Below, piece after piece: positions 35,004 to 43,643 of a stretch of DNA of 64,000 nt. Position numbers and translations under genes: made by a program. Below the pieces are notes generated by a model. It was not told where the DNA came from, searched no databases, and saw only the letters and a program-made list of their open reading frames with translations. The stretch's first letter is position 1. Every line of letters starts with the position of its first letter. Source of the stretch: Thermohalobaculum sp039028795 (GTDB taxonomy: Bacteria > Pseudomonadota > Alphaproteobacteria > Rhodobacterales > Rhodobacteraceae); the NCBI GenBank assembly GCA_039028795.1, contig JBCCHJ010000022.1, positions 11,681 to 75,680 of the forward strand, written 5' to 3'.

Positions 35004-35810
35004 ATGTCCGGCCGGCGCAAATATTTCCGGATCAAGATCTTCGGAGAACGTGGCACTGGCACGAACTTCGTCACCCAGATGATCCATGCAAACTTCCAGG
35101 TTGAGGTGCTTTTGCAACCCGACCCAAGTTCGGAACCTGGCGTTGAAAAGCTGAAAGTGCCGGGGCTGAAGGCCAAACGGCAATATGAAATCGCCGACTA
35201 TATCGAAGACCGCCAACACAAGGAGGGATTGACGACCTTTGGCGGCTGGAAGCATGCTTGTCTGACCGACAAGGTTGCCGATCGCCTAAAGCAAGGCGAC
35301 GAGACGCTTTTCATCTGCGTCCTGCGTCATCCCGCACTTTGGGCCAAATCGTTTCACCGCGAACCCTTCGCAAGCTTTCTGGAACCCGCCGAGGACCTGG
35401 CGACATTTTTACGCCACCCCTGGGTTGCGCGTACCCGAGATGAGGTTCCTGATCTGGTGTTGGACAGTCCGGCGATACTTTGGCGGCTGAAAACTCAGAG
35501 CTACCTGGACCAGGCCGAAATCCGACCAAATGTTGTGACGGTCCGGCAGGATGATTTTTTGCGTGACCATGAAACCGTTCTGGAGGGGCTATCGGCGTAT
35601 CTAGAGCGGCGTGATGATGTGTGGAAAATCGTGACCAGTTATGGCCGGCAGTGGGCGTCCAACAAGCGTGACTTCTGGACGATCCGCCGGGAAATGCCGG
35701 ATGAGCCCTTTGAAGCAGTTGGTGCGGAAGTGACCGGTATCCTGCGCGATCATATCGGTGATGAACTGATCAGGCGCGCGGGCTATCGCCTACCCGGTGA
35801 CGCGTCGTAA
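35004..35810 (+). CDS. sulfotransferase-like P-loop protein
   Basis: 268 residues starting with KYFRIKIFGERGTGTNFVTQMI. GERGTGTN looks like the 5'-phosphosulfate loop of sulfotransferases, and LFICVLRHPALWAKSFHRE like the 3'-phosphate strand with Arg/His. The C-terminal part is less typical. Such proteins may sulfate surface sugars or other acceptors using PAPS, but a nucleotide-dependent kinase-like role cannot be excluded. It is divergent from ahcY. Confidence 0.65.
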   Translation: MSGRRKYFRIKIFGERGTGTNFVTQMIHANFQVEVLLQPDPSSEPGVEKLKVPGLKAKRQYEIADYIEDRQHKEGLTTFGGWKHACLTDKVADRLKQGDETLFICVLRHPALWAKSFHREPFASFLEPAEDLATFLRHPWVARTRDEVPDLVLDSPAILWRLKTQSYLDQAEIRPNVVTVRQDDFLRDHETVLEGLSAYLERRDDVWKIVTSYGRQWASNKRDFWTIRREMPDEPFEAVGAEVTGILRDHIGDELIRRAGYRLPGDAS

Positions 35811-35851
35811 GCATCCGTACCGAGGAAGATCTTTCGGCAGGGCTCAGCGAC

Positions 35852-36283
35852 CTACACATCCAGGAATGCAAATGCGCAAGTCGCTGTTGCCGCCAGCTTC
35901 CCGCCCGGTGCCCGGAATTCGGCCCGGGTCGTCGCCATACGCCGTCCGTTCGACAGTGTGAAGATTGTGATTTCGACGTCGCCTTCCGGCAATGGGCGCA
36001 TAAAATGGGTCGTAAGGTCGACGGTTGTGCACGGCCGGAAGGCTCCTTTGTTCGCCGCCAACGCGACCACCGAGCATGTATCCGCCGCCGCGGCGACGGC
36101 CTGGCCGCAGACAACCCCGCCGCCTTCGCCACCACCTCGGCTGAGCTCGGGATTGGCCGGCAGAACGAAGTTCGCACTGTCAGCGCCGACACCTGTGCAG
36201 CGCAGTCCCAAGGCCTGTATCCACGGCGCGAAGACCTCGCCCAGAAAATCCTGAGCCTGGTCAGGGGTCCATGTTTCGGCCAT
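35852..36283 (-). CDS. PaaI-type hotdog thioesterase
   Basis: 143 residues: FVLPANPELSRGGGEGGGVVCGQAVAAAADTCSVVAL, then TTVDLTTHFMRPLPEGDVEITIF and AEFRAPGGKLAATATCAFAFL. This is the PaaI/YdiI hotdog pattern, with the LxTHFLRP-like strand. The usual HGG is replaced by SRGGG, so the active-site details are unusual. Acyl-CoA thioesterase activity is inferred from the family. It is convergent with the sulfotransferase-like gene. Confidence 0.8.
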   Translation of the reverse strand: MAETWTPDQAQDFLGEVFAPWIQALGLRCTGVGADSANFVLPANPELSRGGGEGGGVVCGQAVAAAADTCSVVALAANKGAFRPCTTVDLTTHFMRPLPEGDVEITIFTLSNGRRMATTRAEFRAPGGKLAATATCAFAFLDV

Positions 36284-36611
36284 TTCGGTCTCCGTCGGTT
36301 AAGTCTCCGATCACTTTTCACCCGGGAGTCGCCCAAGCTGCAAGAGAGGTTTTCCTACCCCGCGCACGTCGCGCAGTGTGACTGATCTCAAACCAAAGGC
36401 GCGGGCGCAGGCGTATCGGTCAATCTGCAGGCGACGTCTGACACCTGCGCCGTTGAAGAGGGCGATGTTTCGCCTTAATCTTTGTTGGTGGAATTCTTAA
36501 TGGGGTCAGCATGATCTGCCAGCCTGCGCATTCCTTCGGTTCGCTCCTGGAAGACACCTGGATCGCCGATGCATTTGCGTTGCAACGCAAAGCCCCGGGA
36601 ATGGCGGATTG
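36284..36611. other. gene-free region upstream of the DUF3291/VOC operon
   Basis: A 328-base stretch between a minus-strand thioesterase and a plus-strand operon, expected to hold both promoters. The one clear element is the 18-bp palindrome listed separately (36574-36591). No convincing small ORF with a ribosome site was found. Confidence 0.6.
36574..36591. promoter_or_regulatory. perfect 18-bp palindrome, candidate operator
   Basis: TTTGCGTTG followed directly by CAACGCAAA, with no spacer or mismatch, 20 bases upstream of the membrane-protein ATG (36612). The position would block transcription or initiation if a dimeric repressor bound. The sequence has the style of LacI- or TetR-type operators, but no adjacent regulator gene is present. 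Confidence 0.55.
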
Positions 36612-37013
36612 ATGGCACCCCAACCGCTTCTGCGCACCATGCTGTTTTTGTTGGTTTTGTTTTTCTTGGCGATGGGTTCGGCGCATTTTCTGGGCGTAAA
36701 ATGGCCAGTGTTGTTCATCTATTATGACACGCCGTTCTACGGCTATCAGGACCGGATCATCTCGTTCACGTTGGTGACCTATGCCGCGCTTTATTGGGCC
36801 GCTGCATTTCACCGGGTGATCTTGCCATTTGTGCTGATTTCGGCGTGGTCGACGGTGCTGGGGCTGGCTTATGTCAATATCTCTCAGGATTTGGCGGACG
36901 TCCTGACAGCGGATCAGGACACAATGGTCTACTGGCTGCAAACGGGTGCGCTGGCGGTCGCTGCGATCATCCTCACGATCCTGACGCTTCGCGAACCCCG
37001 GGCGACGCCATGA
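36612..37013 (+). CDS. small polytopic membrane protein, 133 aa
   Basis: Four predicted membrane helices (TMLFLLVLFFLAMGSAHFLG; ISFTLVTYAALYWAAAF; VILPFVLISAWSTVLGLAYV; LQTGALAVAAIILTILTL) and short loops. I do not recognise the family. ATG 36612 is chosen over the TTG directly before it. The stop overlaps the DUF3291 start (ATGA), placing it first in an operon behind the 18-bp palindrome. Confidence 0.7.
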   Translation: MAPQPLLRTMLFLLVLFFLAMGSAHFLGVKWPVLFIYYDTPFYGYQDRIISFTLVTYAALYWAAAFHRVILPFVLISAWSTVLGLAYVNISQDLADVLTADQDTMVYWLQTGALAVAAIILTILTLREPRATP

Positions 37014-37444
37014 TCGGCCAGTTCAACATTGCCCGCGCTCGTTGGCCGTTGGAAGATCCGCGCATGAAGGAATTCATGGATATGGTGCCGCGTATGAATG
37101 CGCTCGCCGCACGATCGCGCGGCTATGTCTGGCGATTAGAGGATGAGGGCGGCCCGGATGCCCCGATTTTTCCTGGCGATCCCAGAATGACCTTCACGCT
37201 TTCGGTCTGGCAGGATGTCGAAAGCCTTTATCACTTCACCTGGAAGACGCTGCACAAGCGGTTCCGCATGCGCACGGCAGAATGGTTCGAACCGCAGGAC
37301 CAGGCCTATCTGGCGATATGGCCGATTGCCGACGGTCATCGACCCAATGGCGTAGAAGCCCAGGCCATGTTGGCGAAGCTGCGTTCCGAAGGGCCGTCCC
37401 AGGCCGTGTTTGGCACCGAAGCACTGGTAAAGGAGCCCGCTTGA
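37010..37444 (+). CDS. DUF3291 protein (copy 1)
   Basis: The 144-residue protein begins IGQFNIARARWPLEDPRMKEFMDMVPRMNALAARSRGYVWRL and contains LSVWQDVESLYHFTWKTLHKRFRMRTAEWF, the DUF3291 pattern with a dimeric alpha/beta-barrel fold like antibiotic monooxygenases. Function unknown. It overlaps both neighbours (ATGA with the membrane gene, TGATG with the VOC gene). A paralogue follows the VOC gene. Confidence 0.85.
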   Translation: MIGQFNIARARWPLEDPRMKEFMDMVPRMNALAARSRGYVWRLEDEGGPDAPIFPGDPRMTFTLSVWQDVESLYHFTWKTLHKRFRMRTAEWFEPQDQAYLAIWPIADGHRPNGVEAQAMLAKLRSEGPSQAVFGTEALVKEPA

Positions 37445-37854
37445 TGGCCCAGATGAAAACGCATCGTGCGATGCCGGTCCTGCAGGTCCGCGATGTTCTC
37501 GCCTCCGAGGCGTTCTATGCCCGCGCGGGATTTTCCAGCCATGGAACCTTTGGCGATCCGCCGGCATTTTGCATTGTCCAGCGCGGCGAGGTCACGCTGG
37601 CGCTCGACAAATCTGAGGACGGCCCGATCCCCGGTAACCAGTGGTGGGCCGCGTACATATATGTCGAGGACGCCGAGGCCTTGCGCACAGAATTTCTAGA
37701 CCATGGGTTGGAGCCAACCGAAATGCACCGGCCAACCGAATATGGTTGTATAGACTTCGACCTGATCGACCCGGACGGTCATCGTATCGCCTTCGGCCAG
37801 GCATTGAACCCGGAACCGGGTCCGGGTCTTCACGATGATCCAGGGCGCGGTTGA
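37444..37854 (+). CDS. VOC-family / bleomycin-resistance-like protein
   Basis: 136 residues: MPVLQVRDVLASEAFYARAGF, AAYIYVEDAEALRTEFLDHG and CIDFDLIDPDGHRIAFGQ, the architecture of bleomycin-binding and glyoxalase-like proteins. Lies between two DUF3291 genes with TGATG coupling to the first. The substrate is unknown; the recurring pairing of a DUF3291 and a VOC protein suggests handling of a small reactive or toxic compound, but this is inference. Confidence 0.85.
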   Translation: MAQMKTHRAMPVLQVRDVLASEAFYARAGFSSHGTFGDPPAFCIVQRGEVTLALDKSEDGPIPGNQWWAAYIYVEDAEALRTEFLDHGLEPTEMHRPTEYGCIDFDLIDPDGHRIAFGQALNPEPGPGLHDDPGRG

Positions 37855-37883
37855 TGACGACGCCCACGAAGAAGGAGCCCGCC

Positions 37884-38345
37884 ATGCACGTCGCAGAGTT
37901 GAACATTGGGCGTCTCAGTTATCCACCAGACGACCCCCGCATGGCTGAGTTCATGAACAACCTGGCCCGCATCAACGCGTTGGCCGAAAGATCGCCGGGA
38001 TTTGTGTGGCGGCTGCAAGGTGAAGGTGATGGGGCCATAGACATCTTCCACCCCGACCATCCAGACACCAATGTGAACCTCAGCGTTTGGGAAACAGCGG
38101 AAGATCTGGAGCACTACGTCTTCAACACCGTCCATGTGGCGTTCTACCGTCGTAAGGCAGAGTGGTTCAAAATGCCCAGGACCATTGATTTCGTTATGTG
38201 GCCGGTGCCCATCGGCCATCGCCCTACGGTGATCGAAGCCTTCGAACGATTGGAGCACCTGCGTGCGCACGGATCCTCGGAGCATGCCTATGGATGGGAA
38301 GGCCTGCCGCATCTGAAGGATTGGATGGAGAAGCGCTGTGCGTGA
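37884..38345 (+). CDS. DUF3291 protein (copy 2)
   Basis: 153 residues, clearly paralogous to the product of 37010-37444: AELNIGRLSYPPDDPRMAEFMNNLARINALAERSPGFVWRLQ and LSVWETAEDLEHYVFNTVHVAFYRRKAEWF. The start at 37884 has AAGGAG six bases upstream; an ATG at 37854 overlapping the VOC stop (TGATG) is an alternative that adds ten residues. Two diverged copies in one operon suggest a heteromer or different ligands. Confidence 0.85.
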   Translation: MHVAELNIGRLSYPPDDPRMAEFMNNLARINALAERSPGFVWRLQGEGDGAIDIFHPDHPDTNVNLSVWETAEDLEHYVFNTVHVAFYRRKAEWFKMPRTIDFVMWPVPIGHRPTVIEAFERLEHLRAHGSSEHAYGWEGLPHLKDWMEKRCA

Positions 38346-38393
38346 TCGTCGCCGTGTCAGGCGTCGTCAATGCCATATCGCGGGGGAGATGTT

Positions 38394-39122
38394 GTGATTA
38401 CGCTGGATTATTCGGGGCAGGCAGTTCTGGTCACGGGCGGGTCGAACGGGATCGGCCTGGAAATTGCAAACGGGTTTGCCGATGCCGGGGCAGAGGTGAC
38501 CATCACCGGCACGCGGCCAAAGGCCAGCGACTATACCCATGACCTTGGCCGGTTCAGCTATCGCCAATTGCTGATCCAGGACCGCGCGATGATCGATGAG
38601 TTCATCGCGGATACGGGCGAATTGGACGTGTTGATAAACAACGCGGGCAACACGGTGCGCGGCGCTGACGGCCAGTCCCCGGAAGGTTTCGAGTATAATA
38701 TCGATATCAACTTGAATTCGGTCTTCCGGCTTAGCCAGGGACTGCGCGGACGGCTCGCCAAACGGCCGGGCTCGATTGTGAACATTGCTTCCATGACATC
38801 CTACGTCGCCTCGCCGCGGGTGCCGGGATATGGGGCGTCCAAAGCCGCGATCCTGCAATTGACCAAGACAATGGGCGAGCTTTACGCCCCTGATGGTATC
38901 CGAGTGAACGCCATTGCGCCGGGATGGATCGAGACCAACCTGACCCAGGCCGTGCGCGATATGGAGGGGTTCGAGGACACCATCAAAGACCGCACGCCGA
39001 TGGGCCGCTGGGGCAAACCGTCAGAGATGGCAGGCACCGCGCTGTATTTGGCAAGCCCCGATCTTGCAGGATTTGTGACCGGTGTGACGATCCCGGTTGA
39101 TGGCGGCTATATCGCCTGCTGA
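38394..39122 (+). CDS. short-chain dehydrogenase/reductase
   Basis: A classical SDR of 242 residues: VLVTGGSNGIGLEIANGF (NAD(P) loop), DVLINNAGNT, IVNIASMTS (catalytic Ser) and YGASKAAIL (Tyr/Lys), ending ITIPVDGGYIAC-like in the family manner. It resembles 3-oxoacyl-ACP reductase or sugar-alcohol dehydrogenases. GTG 38394 with GGGGGAG five bases upstream is the likely start. It follows the DUF3291/VOC genes on the same strand and may belong to that operon. Confidence 0.9.
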   Translation: MITLDYSGQAVLVTGGSNGIGLEIANGFADAGAEVTITGTRPKASDYTHDLGRFSYRQLLIQDRAMIDEFIADTGELDVLINNAGNTVRGADGQSPEGFEYNIDINLNSVFRLSQGLRGRLAKRPGSIVNIASMTSYVASPRVPGYGASKAAILQLTKTMGELYAPDGIRVNAIAPGWIETNLTQAVRDMEGFEDTIKDRTPMGRWGKPSEMAGTALYLASPDLAGFVTGVTIPVDGGYIAC

Positions 39123-39339
39123 TAGCACGCCTTTAGCGCGAAGTATGAAGGCGTTCGACCCCACCCAAGACACCCAGCTAACGTTTGAAGCCAGCGACCA
39201 GGCTTGACTGGGAATACGCTCGATCACGTTCTGGGCGTGGGGCGCCCGATGGATCAGCCTATCGCGAAACGACAGGCAAGGGCTGGTTTCTTGGTCACCG
39301 ATCCTTCAGAACAGACGTGAATAATCGGAGCCCCGTTCC

Positions 39340-40215
39340 TTGCCCATTTCTGAAAGCTTGCGCGGTCACGCCGCCATGTTGCTTTTCGCGGCGCTGATCT
39401 CTGTGTCGTTCACCTTGGGCGATCTCGCGGTGCCGCACATCTCGCCGGGCTCGCTTACCGTGGCGCGGTTCGCGTTGGCCGTTGTCGTTATGGGTATCCT
39501 TGCATCGCCCCATATGCGGGCGGCGCATTTTCGGGCGCTTTGGCGGTTCCCGATCCTGGGCGGGTTGATGGCCTTCTACTTCATCCTGATGTTCGAGGCG
39601 CTGGAGATCACCGATCCGGTCTCCACCGGGGCTGTTTTTACGCTGACCCCGCTGATGAGCGCGGTCTTCGGCTATATTCTGATGCGTCAGATCACGACGC
39701 CGGTCATGGCGATTGCCTTGCTGTTGGCCGGAATGGGGGCGATTTGGGTGATCCTGCGCGGTGACATCCAGGCCATCCTGGGCCTGCGCCTGGGGCTGGG
39801 GGAAAAGATCTTTCTGATCGGATGTGCGGCGCATGCGCTCTACACGCCGTTGGTCCGGATGACCCGACGCGATGAACCGGTGATCGTCTACACGTTCGCC
39901 ACTTTGGTGGGCGGTTTGTTGGTGACGGCGGTCTATTCAGCCCAGGAAAGTCTGGCCACGGACTGGTTGGCCTTGCCGGTAATTGCCTGGGCCGGAATTG
40001 TTTATCTGGGTCTCTTCACCACTGCGGGCACGTTTCTTCTGATCCAATTTGCAACGATGCGCCTGCCTTCCGCGAAAGTCATGGCTTACGGGTATTTGGT
40101 GCCGACCTTCGTCATCATCCAGGAAGGCCTTTTGGGCCATGGCTGGGTTGCCGCCCCCGTATGGCTGGGCGTTGCCGCGACCTTTGGGGCACTGCTGATC
40201 CTGCTGAAAGACTAG
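39340..40215 (+). CDS. EamA/DMT-superfamily transporter
   Basis: 291 residues with about ten membrane helices in two EamA repeats (residues about 12-135 and 150-288). A typical DMT phrase is LEITDPVSTGAVFTLTPLMSAVFGYILMR in helix 4/5. DMT proteins export metabolites such as amino acids or take up amines; direction and cargo cannot be told. The start appears to be TTG (39340) with GGAG ten bases upstream; ATG 39376 is possible. It stands alone; the 217-base gap before it holds nothing obvious. Confidence 0.85.
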   Translation: MPISESLRGHAAMLLFAALISVSFTLGDLAVPHISPGSLTVARFALAVVVMGILASPHMRAAHFRALWRFPILGGLMAFYFILMFEALEITDPVSTGAVFTLTPLMSAVFGYILMRQITTPVMAIALLLAGMGAIWVILRGDIQAILGLRLGLGEKIFLIGCAAHALYTPLVRMTRRDEPVIVYTFATLVGGLLVTAVYSAQESLATDWLALPVIAWAGIVYLGLFTTAGTFLLIQFATMRLPSAKVMAYGYLVPTFVIIQEGLLGHGWVAAPVWLGVAATFGALLILLKD

Positions 40216-40292
40216 ACCAGCGGGCGGCAGCCTTACCTTGCGCCAACCGTGCTCGGCAGATAGCGTTATTGCACTGCAACACGGGGGACAGC

Positions 40293-41657
40293 ATGCCTGA
40301 CTATTCCGAATTGAAGACCAACCTCGAAAAGCAGGGCATCAAGACCTGCATCGCGTCCTATGTCGACATGCACGGCGTGTCCAAATCCAAGTTCGTCCCC
40401 ATCGCCCATCTGGATCAGATGATGGCGGGGTCCGAGATGTTCACCGGTGCCGCCTTGGATGGCGTGCCCCAGGAAATTCAGGATGAAGAGGTCTGCTGCA
40501 TGCCCGATGCGGATGCGGCCGTCATCCTGCCCTGGAAACCGGACACTGCGCTTTTCCCCAGCGATCTCTGGTGCGAGGGCAAACCGTTCGACGCCTGTTC
40601 CCGCAACATCTTGAACCGCCAAGTCGCCCGCGCCGAGGATATGGGGTTCACAATGAACCTGGGGATCGAGGCCGAGTTCTTTGTGTTCCGTGATGACGAA
40701 GACGGCAAGTGGCGCGGCGAACCCCGTCGCGAACCTGTCTCGCCCCTCGCACATCTGGAAAAGCCAGCTTATGACACCACGCGCCTGTTGGACAATATCG
40801 GCTGGTTGCAGGAAATGGTCGATGCGATGAACGGCCTGGGCTGGGATGTCTATTCCTTCGACCACGAAGACGGCATCGGTCAGGTCGAAATCGACTTCAA
40901 CTATGCGGATGTCCGAACCATGTCGGATAGGTTCGTCTTCCTGCGCATGATGGCGAATGCGATCGCCCGCAAGCACGGCGCTTATGCGTCGTTCATGCCG
41001 AAGCCCTTCGGCGAACGGACGGGGTCAGGTGCGCATTTCAACATGTCGCTGGCAAGTGCAGAGACGGGCGAGAATCTGTTCAAGGATCCGAACGATCCGC
41101 GCGGTTGTGGTCTGTCCAAGACCGGCTATCAGTTCATGGCGGGGATCCTGAAGCATCTGCAGGCGATCATGGCCGTCGTCGCGCCAATGGTGAATTCCTA
41201 CAAACGCTTGGTGAAACAGGGGTCGATGTCCGGGTTCACCTGGGCACCAATCTATGCGTGCTATGGCAACAACAACCGCACCAACGCGATGCGTATTCCG
41301 AAGGGCGGGGGGCGCGTGGAACTGCGTGCGGCAGACAGTTCCTGCAACCCCTATCTGGGCGCGGCCTTGTGCCTGTCCGCCGGGTTGGATGGCATTGAAC
41401 AGGATCTCGACCCCGGAGAGCCGAACACCGATAACCTGTACCTGATCGGCGAGAAAGAAAGGATGGAGCGCGGGATCGACGTGCTGCCTGGAACGCTGGC
41501 AGAGGCTGTCGCCCATTTCCGTCAGGACCCGAAGACCCGACAGGTCTTTGGCGACGAAATGTTCAACGCTTGGGCTGACTTCAAAGATCAGGAGTGGCTG
41601 ACTTATTTGAACCACGTCTCAGACTGGGAGCGCGAGCGGTATCTTAGGTTCTTCTAG
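40293..41657 (+). CDS. glnT: type III glutamine synthetase-family enzyme
   Basis: A 454-residue glutamine synthetase-fold enzyme. Motifs: ASYVDMHGVSKSKFVP in the beta-grasp domain, NLGIEAEFFVF, GQVEIDFNYADVRTMSDRFVFLR, FMPKPFGERTGSGAHFNMSL (ATP-binding KP..GSG.H), NSYKRLVKQ and RVELRAADSSCNPYLGAAL. Length fits the GlnT (type III) group rather than GlnA (about 470). It would make glutamine from glutamate and ammonia; the related gamma-glutamylmethylamide synthetase is an alternative, but no methylglutamate genes are nearby. CGGGGGAC lies upstream of the ATG. Confidence 0.85.
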   Translation: MPDYSELKTNLEKQGIKTCIASYVDMHGVSKSKFVPIAHLDQMMAGSEMFTGAALDGVPQEIQDEEVCCMPDADAAVILPWKPDTALFPSDLWCEGKPFDACSRNILNRQVARAEDMGFTMNLGIEAEFFVFRDDEDGKWRGEPRREPVSPLAHLEKPAYDTTRLLDNIGWLQEMVDAMNGLGWDVYSFDHEDGIGQVEIDFNYADVRTMSDRFVFLRMMANAIARKHGAYASFMPKPFGERTGSGAHFNMSLASAETGENLFKDPNDPRGCGLSKTGYQFMAGILKHLQAIMAVVAPMVNSYKRLVKQGSMSGFTWAPIYACYGNNNRTNAMRIPKGGGRVELRAADSSCNPYLGAALCLSAGLDGIEQDLDPGEPNTDNLYLIGEKERMERGIDVLPGTLAEAVAHFRQDPKTRQVFGDEMFNAWADFKDQEWLTYLNHVSDWERERYLRFF

Positions 41658-41662
41658 ACGGG

Positions 41663-41699
41663 TGTGCTGGCCCCCGACCTGACGACGTGGGCCAGCACA
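41663..41699. terminator. 11-bp stem between convergent glnT and cyclase genes
   Basis: TGTGCTGGCCC (41663-41673) and GGGCCAGCACA (41689-41699) pair perfectly over a 15-base loop, filling the gap between the two convergent genes. There is no U-run on either side, so this is a likely bidirectional transcript end or stabiliser rather than a textbook intrinsic terminator. Confidence 0.6.
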
Positions 41700-41702
41700 A
41701 GA

Positions 41703-42524
41703 TCAGACCAAGGCGATTAGACGGCAGGGACCGCCTGTGCCGCCCTGGTGCTTTGGTGCACCAACGATCAAGGTGGCACCGGTGGGCGGCAACTGATCCA
41801 GGTTGGCCATGTTCTCAACCGCCCAGCGGTTCGCCGGCAACCACGTGTAGTGCGTGATGAAGTCGGCGGAAATTCCATAGTCGATCGAAAGCGTGTCGAC
41901 GGCAACGCCGGCAACCTCGGCCTCTTCTAGTAGCATCTTGACCGCTTCGACATGGAAGGCGGGGAAGTGCATCTTCCCGGCATCATCGGCATTGCGAAAC
42001 TTGGCCGACCCTATGCGTTTTTGCCATCCCGCGTTCTGGGCGACGCAGGCACCCACCGGGATCGGGCCATGCTTGGCGATCCAGGCCTTAAGGTCGTCTG
42101 GCGTAATCTGCGCATCAGGATCGGCATCGGCCTTTTCCTGGATGTCGACAATCGCCAGCGGGCAAACCAGGCTTTCAACCGGCACTTCGTCGATCGAGGC
42201 ACCGCCATCCGTGAAGTGCAGCGGCGCGTCGATATGCGTACCGGTATGTTCGTTCACACGCAGCGTCTTCAGATTGAACTTATGTTCTGCATAGTTGAAC
42301 ACTTCCTCGTCGAAGAACTGCTGTTCGCCGAAATACGTTGGGAAATCGTGGGTCAAGGTATGGGTCAGGTCCACGACCCGGCTGGCGCCCTGGGCCAGAA
42401 CGGGTCTGGGTGCCATGGCGGTCCCGGCGACAATCGCGGCGCCTGCCGCGGCTGACCCGCGGAACAGATCGCGTCGGCTCAACGCCTTGCCTTTGACGTA
42501 CTCCATGATGATTGGATGGCACAT
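41703..42524 (-). CDS. Tat-exported cyclase-family hydrolase
   Basis: 273 residues with a twin-arginine signal (LSRRDLFRGSAAAGAAIVAG, cleavage near ...VLAQG) and the cyclase/kynurenine formamidase domain. NEHTGTHIDAPLHF matches the metal-binding HxGTHxDxPxH motif. The family hydrolyses N-formylkynurenine, isatin or related amides with manganese or zinc. Export to the periplasm distinguishes it from cytosolic KynB. GGGAGA precedes the ATG. It is convergent with glnT. Confidence 0.87.
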   Translation of the reverse strand: MCHPIIMEYVKGKALSRRDLFRGSAAAGAAIVAGTAMAPRPVLAQGASRVVDLTHTLTHDFPTYFGEQQFFDEEVFNYAEHKFNLKTLRVNEHTGTHIDAPLHFTDGGASIDEVPVESLVCPLAIVDIQEKADADPDAQITPDDLKAWIAKHGPIPVGACVAQNAGWQKRIGSAKFRNADDAGKMHFPAFHVEAVKMLLEEAEVAGVAVDTLSIDYGISADFITHYTWLPANRWAVENMANLDQLPPTGATLIVGAPKHQGGTGGPCRLIALV

Positions 42525-42732
42525 GTGAAGTCTCCCTGCTGTTGCGCTGGCCGTCGCCAGGGGTTCGGGCCCCGTGTTTCAGGCGGTCAGCATGGTCCAT
42601 TGCTATAATGTAACAAAACAGCTTGCTCTGGACTACAGGCTTGGACACACGGCAAGCCGCGGGCTCAGGTATGGCAAACTCAGAAATGAACGTTTTAGGA
42701 GAAGTCGAAGGGGACCGCTCAGAATTCCACGG

Positions 42733-43434
42733 CTATTTCGACGCGACGATTTTCTTGCCGACAGCTTTGAATTCGTCTTTCAACTTCTTCGACGATTCCA
42801 GCAGCACCTTGTAGTCACTGGCCAGTTTTTTAACCGCTGCTTTTGATTTATCGGAAAGCTCTTCGTTCTTCAGCAACTTTGGCAATTCCTCACGGATCAG
42901 GATCTTTGTCTGATCCAGGCGTTTGAAATCCTTCATCACGCCGTCCATGATCGCCAGATCGCCTTTCAGATTGGCGGCGTAGATCTTAGAGATCATCGAC
43001 CAAACCTTCTTGGCCTTTGCCTTCGGCAAAAGCGCGAGCTTGGTGTTTGAGATCTCGTTCGCACAATCGTACATCGTTCTGTACAGCAAAGCCGCCCCTG
43101 CTCCGCGCCCTTCTGGAACCTTCAGCCGAGGATAGTCCTTAATCCCCCGCAGGACATCTTCAACCGTTTGATAGCGGAGTTTGCCAGTCACCGCTTTGGC
43201 CATTTCGTTCCAGCCTTTGATCCACTTCCACATCGGCATGAGATCGGGCGTCATGTCGCCATCGACGAAAATGCCGGACGGCGTCGACTTCCCTGCGCCG
43301 CGCAGACCGGCATAAACAACGCCCAAGTTCGTCTCTGCGGCGATTTTCTTCGAGTTCTTCGAAAGCCAGGCTTCGAATGATTTCCAATTCGCCTCGCGGA
43401 CACTGTCGGGATCAAAGGAAGGTTTCCGCGCCAT
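42733..43434 (-). CDS. hypothetical lysine-rich protein, 233 aa
   Basis: I do not recognise this protein. It is mainly helical, about one residue in six is lysine, and it lacks a signal peptide. VVYAGLRGAGKSTPSGIF contains a sequence that fits a Walker A loop (GLRGAGKST), but no convincing Walker B strand follows, so it may be fortuitous. The last 80 residues look like a coiled coil (SDKSKAAVKKLASDYKVLLESSKKLKDEFKAV). The start at 43434 has AGGGA seven bases upstream. Lysine richness recalls the protein at 13146-14654; transfer of both from elsewhere is a possibility only. Confidence 0.6.
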   Translation of the reverse strand: MARKPSFDPDSVREANWKSFEAWLSKNSKKIAAETNLGVVYAGLRGAGKSTPSGIFVDGDMTPDLMPMWKWIKGWNEMAKAVTGKLRYQTVEDVLRGIKDYPRLKVPEGRGAGAALLYRTMYDCANEISNTKLALLPKAKAKKVWSMISKIYAANLKGDLAIMDGVMKDFKRLDQTKILIREELPKLLKNEELSDKSKAAVKKLASDYKVLLESSKKLKDEFKAVGKKIVASK

Positions 43435-43643
43435 GTTCCCTAGTTCGTCACTAAGTCGATTGGGTCTTTTTAGCCGCAAGAACAGGCCGCTCTGAGATCA
43501 AGCAACGAAGCCAACCAACTGCTGACGGGTAACTGAAAACCGACAACTTAAGTATGACCCAATCTGCATGAAGGGGCAATTGCCCGCACCCATGGACCTG
43601 CGATTGCCTTAAGCGCATAGTTACATTGAAAGGGGCGTTGCCG

